Notes: generated by a model not told the origin, from the sequence alone. Positions 15,592-24,952 are shown, numbered from the stretch's first letter. The stretch is DNA of 64,000 nucleotides from Lachnospiraceae bacterium (GCA_022799175.1 JAAWNY010000006.1:1-64000); one strand, 5' to 3'. Made by a program: numbers and translations.

Positions 15592-17847
15592 ATGAAAGAC
15601 AAGATTTTTGGTGTATTACAGCGGGTCGGACGTTCCTTTATGCTTCCGATCGCCATTCTTCCAGTAGCAGGGCTTCTGCTGGGAATTGGCGGTTCCTTTA
15701 CAAACGCAACCATGATTCAGGCATATCATTTGGAGGCGATTCTGGGACCAGGCACATTGTTGAACGGTTTTTTGAACATTTTAAACAGTTGTGGTAATGT
15801 GGTTTTTGAAAATTTACCTTTGTTGTTTGCCATTGGGGTAGCGGTAGGTATGGCAAAGCAAGAAAAAGAAGTGGCAGCACTGGCCAGTGTGATTGCTTTT
15901 TTTATCATGCATACAGCGATTCATGCATTATTGGTGCTTTCTGGCAAATTGGTGACAGCTCCGGAAGTGATGGATGCTACTGGAAACGCCCTGGCAGGAA
16001 TGGTCGGATCGGTAGAACAGACTGTTGGAATGCTCGATGGATCGGTGACAAAGGTGTTGGGGATTTCCTCTTTGCAGATGGGCGTGTTTGGCGGCGTGAT
16101 TGTGGGCCTGGGAGTAGCGGCTCTGCATAATAAATATTATAAAATTCAGCTTCCCCAGGTATTGTCATTCTTTGGCGGAACTCGGTTTGTACCGATTGTC
16201 TGTAGTGTAGTGTATATTTTTGTGGGAATTTTAATGTATTTTGTGTGGCCGGTGATCCAGACGGGAATTTATGGACTGGGAGCATTGGTGAATAGTTCCG
16301 GTTATGTGGGAACCTGGATTTATGGAATTATTGAGAGAGCATTGATTCCTTTTGGATTGCATCATGTATTTTATATGCCTTTCTGGCAGACAGCAGTGGG
16401 CGGTCAATTGGAAGTGGGAGGTCAGATGATATACGGCGCCCAGAACATTTTCTTTGCTCAGTTGGCTCATGTGGGGGAGATTACTCATTTTAGTGTTAAT
16501 CCGGGAACACGCTTTATGACAGGAAAATTCCCCTTTATGATTTTTGGACTTCCGGGGGCAGCGCTTGCCATGTACCAGGTATCAAAGCCGGAGAAAAAGC
16601 AGGCGGCGGGAGGTCTTTTGGTATCAGCAGCGCTGACAGCTATGTTGACAGGTATAACAGAGCCTCTGGAATTTACTTTCATTTTTGTGGCTCCATTTTT
16701 ATATGCGGTTCACAGTGTGTTGGCAGGCGCCGCTTACATGCTGATGCATATCCTGAATGTGGGTGTGGGGATGACATTTTCTGGCGGAATCATTGACCTG
16801 ACACTGTTTGGTATTCTGCCTGGTGCAAGTAAAACCAGTTGGTACTGGATCCTGGTGGTTGGCGTGGTGTATTTTGTCGTGTACTTCTTCCTATTCAAAT
16901 ATTTGATTCTGAAGTTTGATTTGAAGACGCCAGGGAGAGATGATAGTGAGGAAGTCAAATTGTATCGCAGAAGCGATGTGGACGCAAGAAAAGGTACGGA
17001 TGGTGGGCAATCGGCAGTGGACGAGCGCTCTCAGATGATTCTCAATGGTCTTGGCGGACGGAAAAACGTGGTGGATGTAGACTGTTGTATTACTCGTCTG
17101 CGCTGTACGGTTAATAAACCTGAGTTGGTAAATGAAGATATTTTAAAGAAAACGGGTGCGGCAGGAGTGATAAAAAAGGGACAGGGCGTGCAAGTAATCT
17201 ATGGACCTACGGTACCAAACATTAAAGCGGATTTGGTGGCTTATATGCCGTCAGCTCCTGATGTGGAGTATCATGAAGAAGCGAAGTCCAAAGAAGAAAA
17301 AGCCAGTAGTCAAAATACAGCAGCAGGTAATCAGGCAAATGAAAAATCTTCGTCAGAAAAGTCAACAGGCGCATCGGCTGACGGTGGAAAACATATTCCT
17401 TTGTACAGCCCATTTACCGGAAAGGTAGAATCCATTGAGCATGCACCGGATGTAACCTTTGCCCAAAAGATGATTGGCGATGGATTTATGGTGATGCCGG
17501 ATACTGGAGAGGTGTTGGCTCCTTGCGATGTAGAAGTGGCTTTTGTATTTCCTACTGGTCATGCAATGGGACTGAAGACCACCGACGGCATAGAGTTTAT
17601 GTTGCATATTGGTGTGGATACGGTGAAATTGGAAGGGAAAGGTTTTGAGCCACAGGTCAAAGATGGAGCTCATGTAAAACGGGGAGAATGTTTGCTGAAG
17701 TTTGACCTGGAATATGTAAAAAATAATGCGGTATCAGAAGCTTGTATGGTGATCTATACAGCTCTGCCAGAAGGAGCGTCGATCGTAGTGCCGGAGGAGA
17801 AGGGACTGAAGGCGCTGGATCATGCGGCAGATCTGATAGGAATTTAA
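15592..17847 (+). CDS. ptsG: PTS glucose-family permease, IICBA
   Basis: Membrane permease that imports and phosphorylates a hexose, probably glucose (N-acetylglucosamine is an alternative). The 751 aa are ordered IIC-IIB-IIA. The membrane domain covers about residues 1-440, with the family motif ITEPLEFTFIFVAPFLY. The IIB domain has its phospho-Cys at about 499 (CCITRLRCTV). A Ser/Ala/Lys-rich linker follows near 560-595. The IIA domain has SPFTGKVESIEHAPD and the phospho-His at about 672 (MLHIGVDTVKLEG). Length and domain order match Bacillus PtsG. Expression is set by the antitermination leader upstream. Transport of the product's carbon to lactate fits the neighbouring ldh. Confidence 0.88.
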   Translation: MKDKIFGVLQRVGRSFMLPIAILPVAGLLLGIGGSFTNATMIQAYHLEAILGPGTLLNGFLNILNSCGNVVFENLPLLFAIGVAVGMAKQEKEVAALASVIAFFIMHTAIHALLVLSGKLVTAPEVMDATGNALAGMVGSVEQTVGMLDGSVTKVLGISSLQMGVFGGVIVGLGVAALHNKYYKIQLPQVLSFFGGTRFVPIVCSVVYIFVGILMYFVWPVIQTGIYGLGALVNSSGYVGTWIYGIIERALIPFGLHHVFYMPFWQTAVGGQLEVGGQMIYGAQNIFFAQLAHVGEITHFSVNPGTRFMTGKFPFMIFGLPGAALAMYQVSKPEKKQAAGGLLVSAALTAMLTGITEPLEFTFIFVAPFLYAVHSVLAGAAYMLMHILNVGVGMTFSGGIIDLTLFGILPGASKTSWYWILVVGVVYFVVYFFLFKYLILKFDLKTPGRDDSEEVKLYRRSDVDARKGTDGGQSAVDERSQMILNGLGGRKNVVDVDCCITRLRCTVNKPELVNEDILKKTGAAGVIKKGQGVQVIYGPTVPNIKADLVAYMPSAPDVEYHEEAKSKEEKASSQNTAAGNQANEKSSSEKSTGASADGGKHIPLYSPFTGKVESIEHAPDVTFAQKMIGDGFMVMPDTGEVLAPCDVEVAFVFPTGHAMGLKTTDGIEFMLHIGVDTVKLEGKGFEPQVKDGAHVKRGECLLKFDLEYVKNNAVSEACMVIYTALPEGASIVVPEEKGLKALDHAADLIGI

Positions 17848-18177
17848 ATGAGGGAATGGTATCCTCAGCAGATAACCGTGTGTTTTCTTGTCTACAGAGG
17901 ATAGTTTAGAAACAGAGCGATAAATTTATGTGACAGTAAATTTATACAGGACAAATGTGGGGAGATATGTTAATATAAAGTATGGTCCGGCCATGCAGCG
18001 ATTTCTGGAAACAGGACACTGTATGGCCGGATTGTTACAGAAAGCCTGTTTTTCGGAAATAAAATTGGCAGAATATTCTCAGTGGACAAGAGGGCACTTG
18101 GGGCGTGTGTCTCCTTGTCCACTGAGGGTAGAGAAGGGTTATGAAAACAGAGCATCGGGTAAATGGGGGAAAGCGGT
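17848..18177. promoter_or_regulatory. Structured leader before the antiterminator gene
   Basis: Two strong inverted repeats fill this gap. TCCGGCCATGCAG (17986-17998) pairs with CTGTATGGCCGGA (18019-18031), 12 of 13 positions. CTCAGTGGACAAG (18078-18090) pairs with CTTGTCCACTGAG (18114-18126), 13 of 13. Between them GGATTGTTACAGAAAGCCTG resembles half of a RAT site and is followed by TTTTT. No U-tract follows the second hairpin. The arrangement suggests that the antiterminator gene has its own RNA-level control, but the mechanism is not clear from sequence. Confidence 0.45.
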
Positions 18178-19005
18178 ATGTATCGTGTAATCAAGGTGTT
18201 AAACAATAACGGGGTACTGGTTTACGATATGAAACGGCAGGAGGAGGCGATTCTGCTCGGAAATGGCATTGGTTTTGGCAAAAAGATTAATGAACGTTTT
18301 GAGAGGGATGAAAATACAAAGCGCTACACGATTGTGGACCGGAAAGAGAAAATGCGAACGGGTCGCCAGGTTTTAAGCGACATGGATCCGGCGTTTCTGG
18401 AGTTGGCTGGCCGGATTGTGGAGTTGGCTAGAACCGAATGGGGGGAGTTAAATCCCAATATTCTGATTCCATTGGCCGATCACATCGCGGTGGCGGTTGA
18501 GCGTATGCAGAATGGTATTCTTTTGAAAAATCCGTTTCATGGGGATATTCGTGTTTTGTATCCGGAAGAATTTCAGATTGCTTTAAAGGCCCGTGATATG
18601 GTGCAGGAGATTTCTGGTTGTGCTTTGTGCCAGGATGAGGTAGGGTATATTGCTCTCCATATCCGGGCCGGTCGGATGGACGAAAAACTGGAAGAATCTC
18701 TGCAGATGGTTACGGTAATGCGAATGGTGGTGGCGATGGTGGAAGATTCACTGGGATTAAAGCTGGATCCCCATTCGTTTATGTTTGAAAGATTTATGAC
18801 ACATTTGCGTTATTTAGTGGTCCGGATTCGGGATGGGGAATCGATCCATTTGGATATGGATGAGTATGCACGGAAACAGTTTCCCCGCTCGTATGAACTG
18901 GCGCAGCAAATCTGTGTGAAGCTGGAAAAAGAGCTTCACAAAAGAGTGCCACGAGAGGCTGTAGGGCATTTGGGGATTCATATTGAACGTCTGTGTGTGA
19001 GGTGA
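18178..19005 (+). CDS. BglG/LicT-family transcriptional antiterminator
   Basis: RNA-binding antiterminator controlled by PTS phosphorylation. Residues 1-55 form the co-antiterminator RNA-binding domain (MYRVIKVLNNNGVLVYD, then LLGNGIGFGK), followed by two PRD domains carrying conserved histidines (PLADHIAVAVERM and RYLVVRIRDG regions). At 275 aa it has the size of LicT/GlcT and no attached PTS domain. The start ATG 18178 has GGGGGA seven bases upstream and gives the family N-terminus; the track start at 18163 lies within that site. It most likely acts on the RAT-like leader of the PTS gene upstream. Confidence 0.9.
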   Translation: MYRVIKVLNNNGVLVYDMKRQEEAILLGNGIGFGKKINERFERDENTKRYTIVDRKEKMRTGRQVLSDMDPAFLELAGRIVELARTEWGELNPNILIPLADHIAVAVERMQNGILLKNPFHGDIRVLYPEEFQIALKARDMVQEISGCALCQDEVGYIALHIRAGRMDEKLEESLQMVTVMRMVVAMVEDSLGLKLDPHSFMFERFMTHLRYLVVRIRDGESIHLDMDEYARKQFPRSYELAQQICVKLEKELHKRVPREAVGHLGIHIERLCVR

Positions 19006-19009
19006 TTTC

Positions 19010-19984
19010 ATGGATTGTTATTTTGCACCCATGGAGGGAGTTACTGGTTATGTATATCGAAATGCCCATCATAAATTTTATGGCGGAATCAGCCGGTATT
19101 ATACCCCGTTCATTGCACCGAATTTGTCCCGGAAATTGACATCCCGGGAACTGAATGATGTATTACCAGAGCACAATTCGGGAATATGTGTGGTACCTCA
19201 GATTTTGACGAATCGTGAGGAAGATTTCGTATGGGCAGCTGAAAAATTGCAAAAATTAGGTTATAAAGAGGTCAATCTGAATTTGGGATGCCCATCCGGT
19301 ACTGTGGTAACGAAAAATCGTGGAGCCGGATTTCTGTCTCTACCATCAAAACTGGATCAATTCCTGGAGATAGTGAGTGAGCATATGGGACAATTGGGAA
19401 TGAAATTTTCTATAAAAACGCGGATTGGCAGGAGCGATCCGGCGGAATTTCAGGAACTTTTGAAAATTTTCAATCGATATCCTCTGGAAAGGTTGATTAT
19501 CCATCCCCGTGTTCAAACGGATTTTTATCGGAATCATCCCAATTGGGAGGAGTTTGAGAGAGCCGTGAAAGAAAGCAAAAATCCACTTTGTTATAATGGA
19601 GATATTTTTACATCCGAAGATTATATGGCTTTTAAAAGAGTATTTCCGAAAGTGGATACCATCATGCTGGGTCGGGGGCTTTTGAAAAATCCGGGGTTGG
19701 CAAAGGAGCTTAAAGGAACGATAAAATATAGCCACGAGAATGAAAAGAGGCAGCGTTTAAGAGATTTTCATGATACCATTTTGGCGGGCTATCGGGAGGC
19801 GATTCCTGGTGACAGGAATGTGCTTTTTAAAATGAAGGAGTTGTGGTCTTATCTGGGAGAGCTGTTTGAAGGGGGAGAGCGTCCTTTAAAAAAGATAAAA
19901 AAGGCCAACAGAATAGAAGATTATAGGGCTGCCGTGGAGCTGCTTTTTGCGTGTGGATTTAAGACGATGAATTTTGAGGATTAA
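19010..19984 (+). CDS. tRNA-dihydrouridine synthase
   Basis: FMN enzyme that reduces specific uridines in the tRNA D-loop using NADPH. The 324-aa TIM barrel opens with the FMN-binding pattern YFAPMEGVTGYVYR. It contains the catalytic-Cys motif NLNLGCPSGTVVTKNRGAGF and the C-terminal phosphate site NGDIFTSEDYM followed by DTIMLGRGLLKNPGL. It starts four bases after the antiterminator stop with AGGTGATTTC as ribosome site, so it is probably co-transcribed with it, although the functions are unrelated. The Dus subtype cannot be fixed by eye. Confidence 0.92.
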   Translation: MDCYFAPMEGVTGYVYRNAHHKFYGGISRYYTPFIAPNLSRKLTSRELNDVLPEHNSGICVVPQILTNREEDFVWAAEKLQKLGYKEVNLNLGCPSGTVVTKNRGAGFLSLPSKLDQFLEIVSEHMGQLGMKFSIKTRIGRSDPAEFQELLKIFNRYPLERLIIHPRVQTDFYRNHPNWEEFERAVKESKNPLCYNGDIFTSEDYMAFKRVFPKVDTIMLGRGLLKNPGLAKELKGTIKYSHENEKRQRLRDFHDTILAGYREAIPGDRNVLFKMKELWSYLGELFEGGERPLKKIKKANRIEDYRAAVELLFACGFKTMNFED

Positions 19985-20110
19985 AGGGATTTTTTGGTTT
20001 TGTAAATTTTCACTTTTCTATTTTGCCGATCTGTGCTATACTTACCCCGATATCATGTCAGAGATAAAGAATGCCGAATGTTCTGGCAGATGTCATAAAA
20101 TAAAATAAAA

Positions 20111-20212
20111 AGCAGAGTAGGTCTGTGCGCGTTAAGTGCCGGGTGGACGGGGAGTTGCCAGCCGGACGAAAAGAACAGAAGTTCTTGCGGTGCATGGTCC
20201 GCATCCCGCTGC
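20111..20212 (+). promoter_or_regulatory. THF riboswitch (folate) upstream of folT
   Basis: The sequence matches the tetrahydrofolate aptamer: GCAGAGTAG at the 5' side, the conserved CGCGTTAAGTGCC block, the GGTGGACGGGGAGTTGCC/GGACGAAA hairpin region, then GCGGTGCAT and GTCCGCATCCCGCTGC closing helix P1. It lies 65 bases before the folT start. Downstream, CTCCTTTG (20237-20244) can pair with CAAAGGAG (20261-20268), which is the ribosome site of folT. An earlier GGATAATT can instead pair with AATTATCT. This is the layout of a translation-level switch that shuts folT when THF is plentiful. Confidence 0.9.
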
Positions 20213-20277
20213 AAAGAGGATAATTGCCGGAATTATCTCCTTTGTGCCGCGAGAGGTCTGCAAAGGAGGTAATTTTT

Positions 20278-20847
20278 ATGAGAAAATTAGCAACTTTGTT
20301 CACCGATTCGTACAACGAATTGAAACATGTGAGAACACTCACTCTGACGGGGATGATGGGAGCTGTCTCGGTTGTCCTAGGGTATCTGACACTGGCAATT
20401 GGCGATTATATTAAGATTGGTTTTTCCACGATTGCCAATCAGCTCGTCTATTATTTGTTTGGACCAGTAGTGGGAGGAGCGTTTGGAGGAATGCTTGATA
20501 TTCTCAAATATCTGGTAAAACCGACCGGGCCTTTTTTTCCAGGATGGACATTAGGCGCATTGCTTGCCGGAGTGATCTATGGAGTCTTTTATTATAAAAA
20601 GTCCATATCCTTGTGGCGAGTGTTGGCAGCGGAGCTTGTGGTTTCGGTTCTCTGCAATATGTTATTGGGGACTTACTGGCTGACTTTGATGTATGGTAAT
20701 CGCTTCTTTGATTTGTTCTGGTTACGGGTACAGAAAAATCTAATTATGTGGCCGATTAATTCTCTTATTTTTTTCACGATAGCTAAAAATATGGAAGCTG
20801 CCGGAATTTTCCGTATTATGAAAGAATTCCGAAGAACTTCTTCGTAA
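20278..20847 (+). CDS. folT: Folate ECF transporter S component FolT
   Basis: Membrane substrate-binding subunit of an energy-coupling-factor importer for folates; it shares its EcfA/EcfT motor with other S proteins encoded elsewhere. The 189-aa product has five to six hydrophobic segments and the family motifs IANQLVYYLFGPVVGGAFGGMLDILKY and PTGPFFPGWTLGALLAGVIYG. The start is ATG 20278 behind AAAGGAGGT; the track start at 20224 lies within the riboswitch expression platform and is rejected. The upstream THF riboswitch independently supports the folate specificity. Confidence 0.93.
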   Translation: MRKLATLFTDSYNELKHVRTLTLTGMMGAVSVVLGYLTLAIGDYIKIGFSTIANQLVYYLFGPVVGGAFGGMLDILKYLVKPTGPFFPGWTLGALLAGVIYGVFYYKKSISLWRVLAAELVVSVLCNMLLGTYWLTLMYGNRFFDLFWLRVQKNLIMWPINSLIFFTIAKNMEAAGIFRIMKEFRRTSS

Positions 20848-20915
20848 TAATGAAAGGAATGTACGGCATAATTTTGCATATATTGAGACAAAGGGGCTTG
20901 GAAAGGTGACAACAG

Positions 20916-22106
20916 ATGCAAATTTATGTAGTAAAAGAGGGAGACAATGTGGACTATATTGCATCCTCCATGGGAATTCCGGTGGATGCCCTGATTTATG
21001 ATAATCAGATTGAATATCCTTATCGCCTGGCTGTTGGCCAGGCACTTTTTATTGGGGAATATTCCGGAAAATTTACTGGTGACGGATACTATCAGCGGAG
21101 GGAAAATGGGGAGCGAAAAAACCGGATTCCGTTGTATGTCAGTGGATATGCGTATCCTTATATTTCGGATAAAGTGTTGGAAGAAACATTGCCAGAGCTG
21201 ACGGCGATCTATATATTTTCTTATGGCTTTACAACAGAGGGAGAGTTGGTGCCGCCTTCCCGCAATGAAGACTGGATGATTGCAGCTGCCCACCAGCAGG
21301 GAGTACGACCTGTATTGACGCTGACTCCGCTAGGAAGTGATGGACGTTTTAATAATAATCTGGTAGCGGCGTTAGTACGAGATCAGGCAATGCAAAGAAA
21401 GCTTTTGTGGGAGCTGGGTTCTGTGATGCAGCAAAAAGGATATGGGGGACTGGATATTGATTTTGAGTATATTCAGGCAGAGGATCGGGGGGCTTTTGCT
21501 GGATTTGTAGAATTTGCCACACAGGTGATGAATCTGTTTGATTATCCGGTCAGTGTGGCATTGGCGCCAAAGACCTCAAGAGATCAGCCAGGACTTTTGT
21601 ATGAAGGAGTGGATTACCGGTTGCTGGGGGCGGTAGCGAACCGAGTAATGTTGATGACTTATGAGTGGGGGTATACCTATGGTCCACCTATGGCGGTAGC
21701 TCCCCTCAATATGGTGCGACGAGTGGTGGAATATGCCATATCAGAAATACCAAAAGAGAAGATCAGTCTGGGAATTCCTAATTATGGGTATGATTGGCCG
21801 CTTCCCTATGTGCGGGGGACGACAAAGGCGACGACAATCGGGACATTAGAGGCAATTCAGCTGGCGATTGATCATGGTGTAGAGATTCGTTTTGATGAGA
21901 TAGCGCAATCACCATATTTCCGTTATTGGCAGTATGGAATTCAACATGAGGTATGGTTTGAGGATGTGAGAAGTTTGCAGGCAAAATTTGAACTGGTGAA
22001 GGAGTACGATTTAAGCGGAGTGGGGTACTGGCAGTTGATGCGATACTTTCGAGCAAATTGGCTGTTGTTAGAAGAAATGTTTGTAAGAGAGAGGGGATAT
22101 CGGTGA
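20916..22106 (+). CDS. LysM-GH18 hydrolase, YaaH/SleL-like
   Basis: Probable N-acetylglucosaminidase acting on spore cortex or cell-wall fragments. The 396-aa protein carries one LysM peptidoglycan-binding motif (residues 1-46, YVVKEGDNVDYIASSMGIPVD) followed by a glycosyl-hydrolase-18 barrel. The catalytic signature GYGGLDIDFEYIQ places the acid/base Glu at about residue 184. Bacillus SleL/YaaH has two LysM motifs, so this is a shorter version. There is no signal peptide, as is usual for YaaH-type spore proteins. This is one of the clues that the organism sporulates. Confidence 0.85.
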   Translation: MQIYVVKEGDNVDYIASSMGIPVDALIYDNQIEYPYRLAVGQALFIGEYSGKFTGDGYYQRRENGERKNRIPLYVSGYAYPYISDKVLEETLPELTAIYIFSYGFTTEGELVPPSRNEDWMIAAAHQQGVRPVLTLTPLGSDGRFNNNLVAALVRDQAMQRKLLWELGSVMQQKGYGGLDIDFEYIQAEDRGAFAGFVEFATQVMNLFDYPVSVALAPKTSRDQPGLLYEGVDYRLLGAVANRVMLMTYEWGYTYGPPMAVAPLNMVRRVVEYAISEIPKEKISLGIPNYGYDWPLPYVRGTTKATTIGTLEAIQLAIDHGVEIRFDEIAQSPYFRYWQYGIQHEVWFEDVRSLQAKFELVKEYDLSGVGYWQLMRYFRANWLLLEEMFVRERGYR

Positions 22107-22157
22107 AAGGAGAATCAAAGAGCCGCAAAATGAATGGTTCTTTTTTAGAAAATACCA

Positions 22158-22201
22158 TTTGGAGGAAGGAGATAAAACACTATCTTGTTCCTTCCTCCAA
22201 A
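22158..22201. terminator. Hairpin between convergent genes, likely bidirectional terminator
   Basis: Perfect 13-bp stem TTTGGAGGAAGGA (22158-22170) with TCCTTCCTCCAAA (22189-22201). It lies between the 3' ends of the GH18 gene and the mrp-like gene. The T-runs beside it are modest on both strands. Confidence 0.55.
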
Positions 22202-22273
22202 ACGGAATATTTTCAAGGCTAAACTTAATGACATGGGGCGAAAATTAGCCGTTAGACATTTCTGATATAGCAG

Positions 22274-23119
22274 TTACAATGTCAGCAATTTGTCAGCAGC
22301 TTCGTCAATCCAGGATTCTTCCAGATATTCGATGGTTCCGGCGTCTACACGTTCGGCAATGGCCGGGGTGATGGGTAACTTGGCTAAGACGGGCAAGCCG
22401 AATTCCTTGGCAATCTCATCAATGTGGCTTTCACCGAAGACAGAGATCCGCTTTTTGCAGTCCGGACATTCGAGATAGCTCATATTCTCTACCAGGCCAA
22501 GGATCGGGATGTCCATCTTTTTGGCCATATTTACGGCTTTTGAGACAATCATAGAGACTAACTCCTGAGGAGAGGTGACGATGATGATTCCATCTACCGG
22601 CAGGGATTGGAACACCGTCAAAGGTACATCGCCAGTTCCCGGCGGCATATCGACAAACATATAATCCACGTTCTCCCACAGGGCTTCCTGCCAGAATTGC
22701 TTGACGGCGCCAGCGATGACCGGTCCTCTCCAAATCACAGGATCGGTATCATGGTCTAAAAGCAGGTTCGCTGACATGATATCGATACCAGTAGCGGTAG
22801 TGGCGGGAATCATCAGACCATCCGGAGTGACGCTGATGCCGTCGGTGCCAAGTCCGAAAGACTTAGGGATAGACGGTCCCGTGATGTCAGCATCCAAAAT
22901 TGCGGTATGTTTGCCTCTGGCATTCATCTTGACAGCCAGCAGAGAGGTTACTAAAGATTTGCCGACACCGCCCTTGCCGCTGACAATGCCGATAACTTTG
23001 CCAACGGAACTAGCCGGATTTAATGGTTCTAAAAAGCTGGTGCGATCTGCGGTGCGACTGCTGCAGTTTTCTCCACAAGAACTGCAGTCATGGGTACAAT
23101 TTGCACTTGCTTCACTCAT
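22274..23119 (-). CDS. Mrp/NBP35-family iron-sulfur carrier ATPase
   Basis: P-loop ATPase thought to carry and deliver Fe-S clusters. The 281-aa sequence has a Cys-rich N-terminus (CTHDCSSCGENCSS), a deviant Walker A GIVSGKGGVGKSLV with the signature first lysine, switch DADITGPSIPKSFG, the Walker B-like DYMFVDMPPGTGD, and the CxxC pair in MSYLECPDCKK that binds the shared cluster. The length is normal for the Clostridia form with an N-terminal Cys motif. The start follows AGGAGGTATTTCAT. It is a single gene, with no other Fe-S assembly genes beside it. Confidence 0.92.
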   Translation of the reverse strand: MSEASANCTHDCSSCGENCSSRTADRTSFLEPLNPASSVGKVIGIVSGKGGVGKSLVTSLLAVKMNARGKHTAILDADITGPSIPKSFGLGTDGISVTPDGLMIPATTATGIDIMSANLLLDHDTDPVIWRGPVIAGAVKQFWQEALWENVDYMFVDMPPGTGDVPLTVFQSLPVDGIIIVTSPQELVSMIVSKAVNMAKKMDIPILGLVENMSYLECPDCKKRISVFGESHIDEIAKEFGLPVLAKLPITPAIAERVDAGTIEYLEESWIDEAADKLLTL

Positions 23120-23255
23120 ATGAAATACCTCCTATTCATGCCGCACGGCTTATGGCTTTTTGAATGTCATATCTGTGCAGCGTTCAAATAACAATACCAG
23201 AAAAGGATACCACATTTACGGAAAAAGGAAAAGCCCTCTCGGACAGATTTTTTAC

Positions 23256-23284
23256 TTGCATCCAGGGAGAGAACGAGGTATCAT
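23256..23284 (+). promoter_or_regulatory. Promoter of the sortase gene
   Basis: TTGCAT (23256-23261), 17 bases, TATCAT (23279-23284), about 55 bases before the start codon. A reasonable sigma-A match. Confidence 0.5.
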
Positions 23285-23339
23285 GAAAGAGAAAATAAGA
23301 AAATAAAAATAGCTGTATACAGAAAGAGGAATAGGATAT

Positions 23340-24170
23340 ATGGAGAGGAAAAGCGCCAATCGTTCGGTTGTGTTACGTATCATGATGGTGATTTGCCTGA
23401 TCGTGTTTTTGGTCAGTGGATTTTTGCTGATACGGGATTTTGTTCGGAGTAACCGGCAACAAGAGACATTTGATGAGCTCAGTGAGCGATTTGTCGGTGA
23501 GCAGATATCAGAAGATGCGCTAAAGGAGGCTATAGATAGCAAAGAAGAGGAGCTGACAAAACAACAGAAATGGAAGCTGTGGTGGGAGGAGACAGCCCAG
23601 GAGCGTTTTGCCGTTTATCATTCCATGAAAGAAGAAAATTCAGATATGATCGGTTGGGTTCGTATTGAGGGGACCAATATTGATTATCCGGTGATGCAAA
23701 GTCCAAATCAGAGAGATTATTATCTGCACCGGGACTTTTATAAAAAAAAGAGTAGTTATGGCACGCCCTATCTTTCAGAGATTTGCAGGTATGAGAATCC
23801 CAGGACCAGTTTGCTCATCAGCGGGCATCATATGAAAAATGGCTCTATGTTTGCTTCTCTTCAAAACTACACAGAATATACATTTTATACCGAACATCCT
23901 TATGTACAGTTTGATACGATGGACGAGGCAGGGAGTTATGAAGTGGCGGCAGTGATTAAACTAAGTGCATCCGGAGATCAGACAATATGGCAAAACCTTC
24001 TGTTTCCCCAGAAAGAAGGGGATTTTGAGCAGGCATGGAACCGGGTAAAAGAGCAATCTTTTTATGATATTGGGATTGAACTTACAAAAGAAGATGAATT
24101 GTTGGCGTTGGTGACTTGTGAATATACATTGAAGAATGGCAGAATCCTGTTAATTGCTAAAAGAATTTGA
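23340..24170 (+). CDS. srtB: Class B sortase
   Basis: Membrane-anchored transpeptidase that links surface proteins to the cell wall. The 276-aa protein has an N-terminal membrane anchor (about residues 13-34), then the sortase barrel with WVRIEGTNIDYPVMQ. Its catalytic residues are His in ISGHHMKNGSMFASL, Cys in LVTCEYTLKNGRILLIAKR, and Arg in the same segment. The YYLHRDFY-KKSSYGTPYL segment is typical of class B. No protein with an NPQTN- or NPKTG-type sorting signal is visible nearby, so its substrate lies elsewhere. Confidence 0.9.
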   Translation: MERKSANRSVVLRIMMVICLIVFLVSGFLLIRDFVRSNRQQETFDELSERFVGEQISEDALKEAIDSKEEELTKQQKWKLWWEETAQERFAVYHSMKEENSDMIGWVRIEGTNIDYPVMQSPNQRDYYLHRDFYKKKSSYGTPYLSEICRYENPRTSLLISGHHMKNGSMFASLQNYTEYTFYTEHPYVQFDTMDEAGSYEVAAVIKLSASGDQTIWQNLLFPQKEGDFEQAWNRVKEQSFYDIGIELTKEDELLALVTCEYTLKNGRILLIAKRI

Positions 24171-24241
24171 GAGACAGCAGGGAAAATGCGATGACATGTT
24201 TACGAAAGCATGGATAATAAACAAAAGTAAGGGGTGTACTT

Positions 24242-24949
24242 ATGAACATGAGCATGAATCCTAACAGTGATTTACATCAATCGGCAGTCAATGTTCCGGA
24301 TCTGGCCCAGGTGCCTGAGGCGCTTTTACACCAGGCACGGGAATTTCAGGAAGCGATCATGATGTATTCCTGTGCGATTCGGGAAGTGAAGACGAAACTG
24401 GAAGTATTGAATGATGAATTGTCTGTACGCAATCAGCGAAATCCGATTGAGATGATTAAATCCCGGGTAAAAAAGCCATTGAGTATTGTGGACAAGCTTC
24501 ATCGTCGGAATTTGCCGGTGACTCTGGACTCTATGGTCAACCATCTAGACGATGTGGCAGGAATCCGGGTGATCTGTTCTTTTGTGGATGATATTTACAG
24601 TATTGCACGGATGCTTGTCAGCCAGGACGATATTCGGGTGGTTGCCGTGAAAGATTATATTGAACATCCAAAACCAAACGGCTATCGCAGTTATCATCTG
24701 ATTTTAGAAGTTCCCGTATTCTTTTCGGATCGCAAGAAAGATATGCGAGTAGAAGTGCAGATTCGCACCATTGCCATGGATTTTTGGGCAAGTCTGGATC
24801 ATCAGTTGAAGTATAAAAAAGATATCGGAGTAGATGCGGATGAGATTGGCGAAGAACTGAGAAAATGCGCGGAGGTAATCGCCAAGACCGACCGTCATAT
24901 GCTGCTGATTCGTAAAAGTATTGAGGCTCAGAATGGAAAGATAAGATAA
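24242..24949 (+). CDS. Small alarmone synthetase, RelQ/YjbM type
   Basis: Makes (p)ppGpp from ATP and GDP or GTP. The 235-aa protein contains only the synthetase domain: basic KSRVKKPLSIVDKL, the metal-binding HLDDVAGIRVIC, the NGYRSYHLILEVPV motif and the catalytic EVQIRTIAMDFWASLDHQLKYK. There is no HD hydrolase, TGS or ACT domain, which separates it from the long RelA/SpoT. The length fits RelQ. It follows sortase B by 70 bases with GGGGTGTACTT as ribosome site. It would adjust growth under stress without needing ribosome binding. Confidence 0.92.
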   Translation: MNMSMNPNSDLHQSAVNVPDLAQVPEALLHQAREFQEAIMMYSCAIREVKTKLEVLNDELSVRNQRNPIEMIKSRVKKPLSIVDKLHRRNLPVTLDSMVNHLDDVAGIRVICSFVDDIYSIARMLVSQDDIRVVAVKDYIEHPKPNGYRSYHLILEVPVFFSDRKKDMRVEVQIRTIAMDFWASLDHQLKYKKDIGVDADEIGEELRKCAEVIAKTDRHMLLIRKSIEAQNGKIR

Positions 24950-24952
24950 AAA

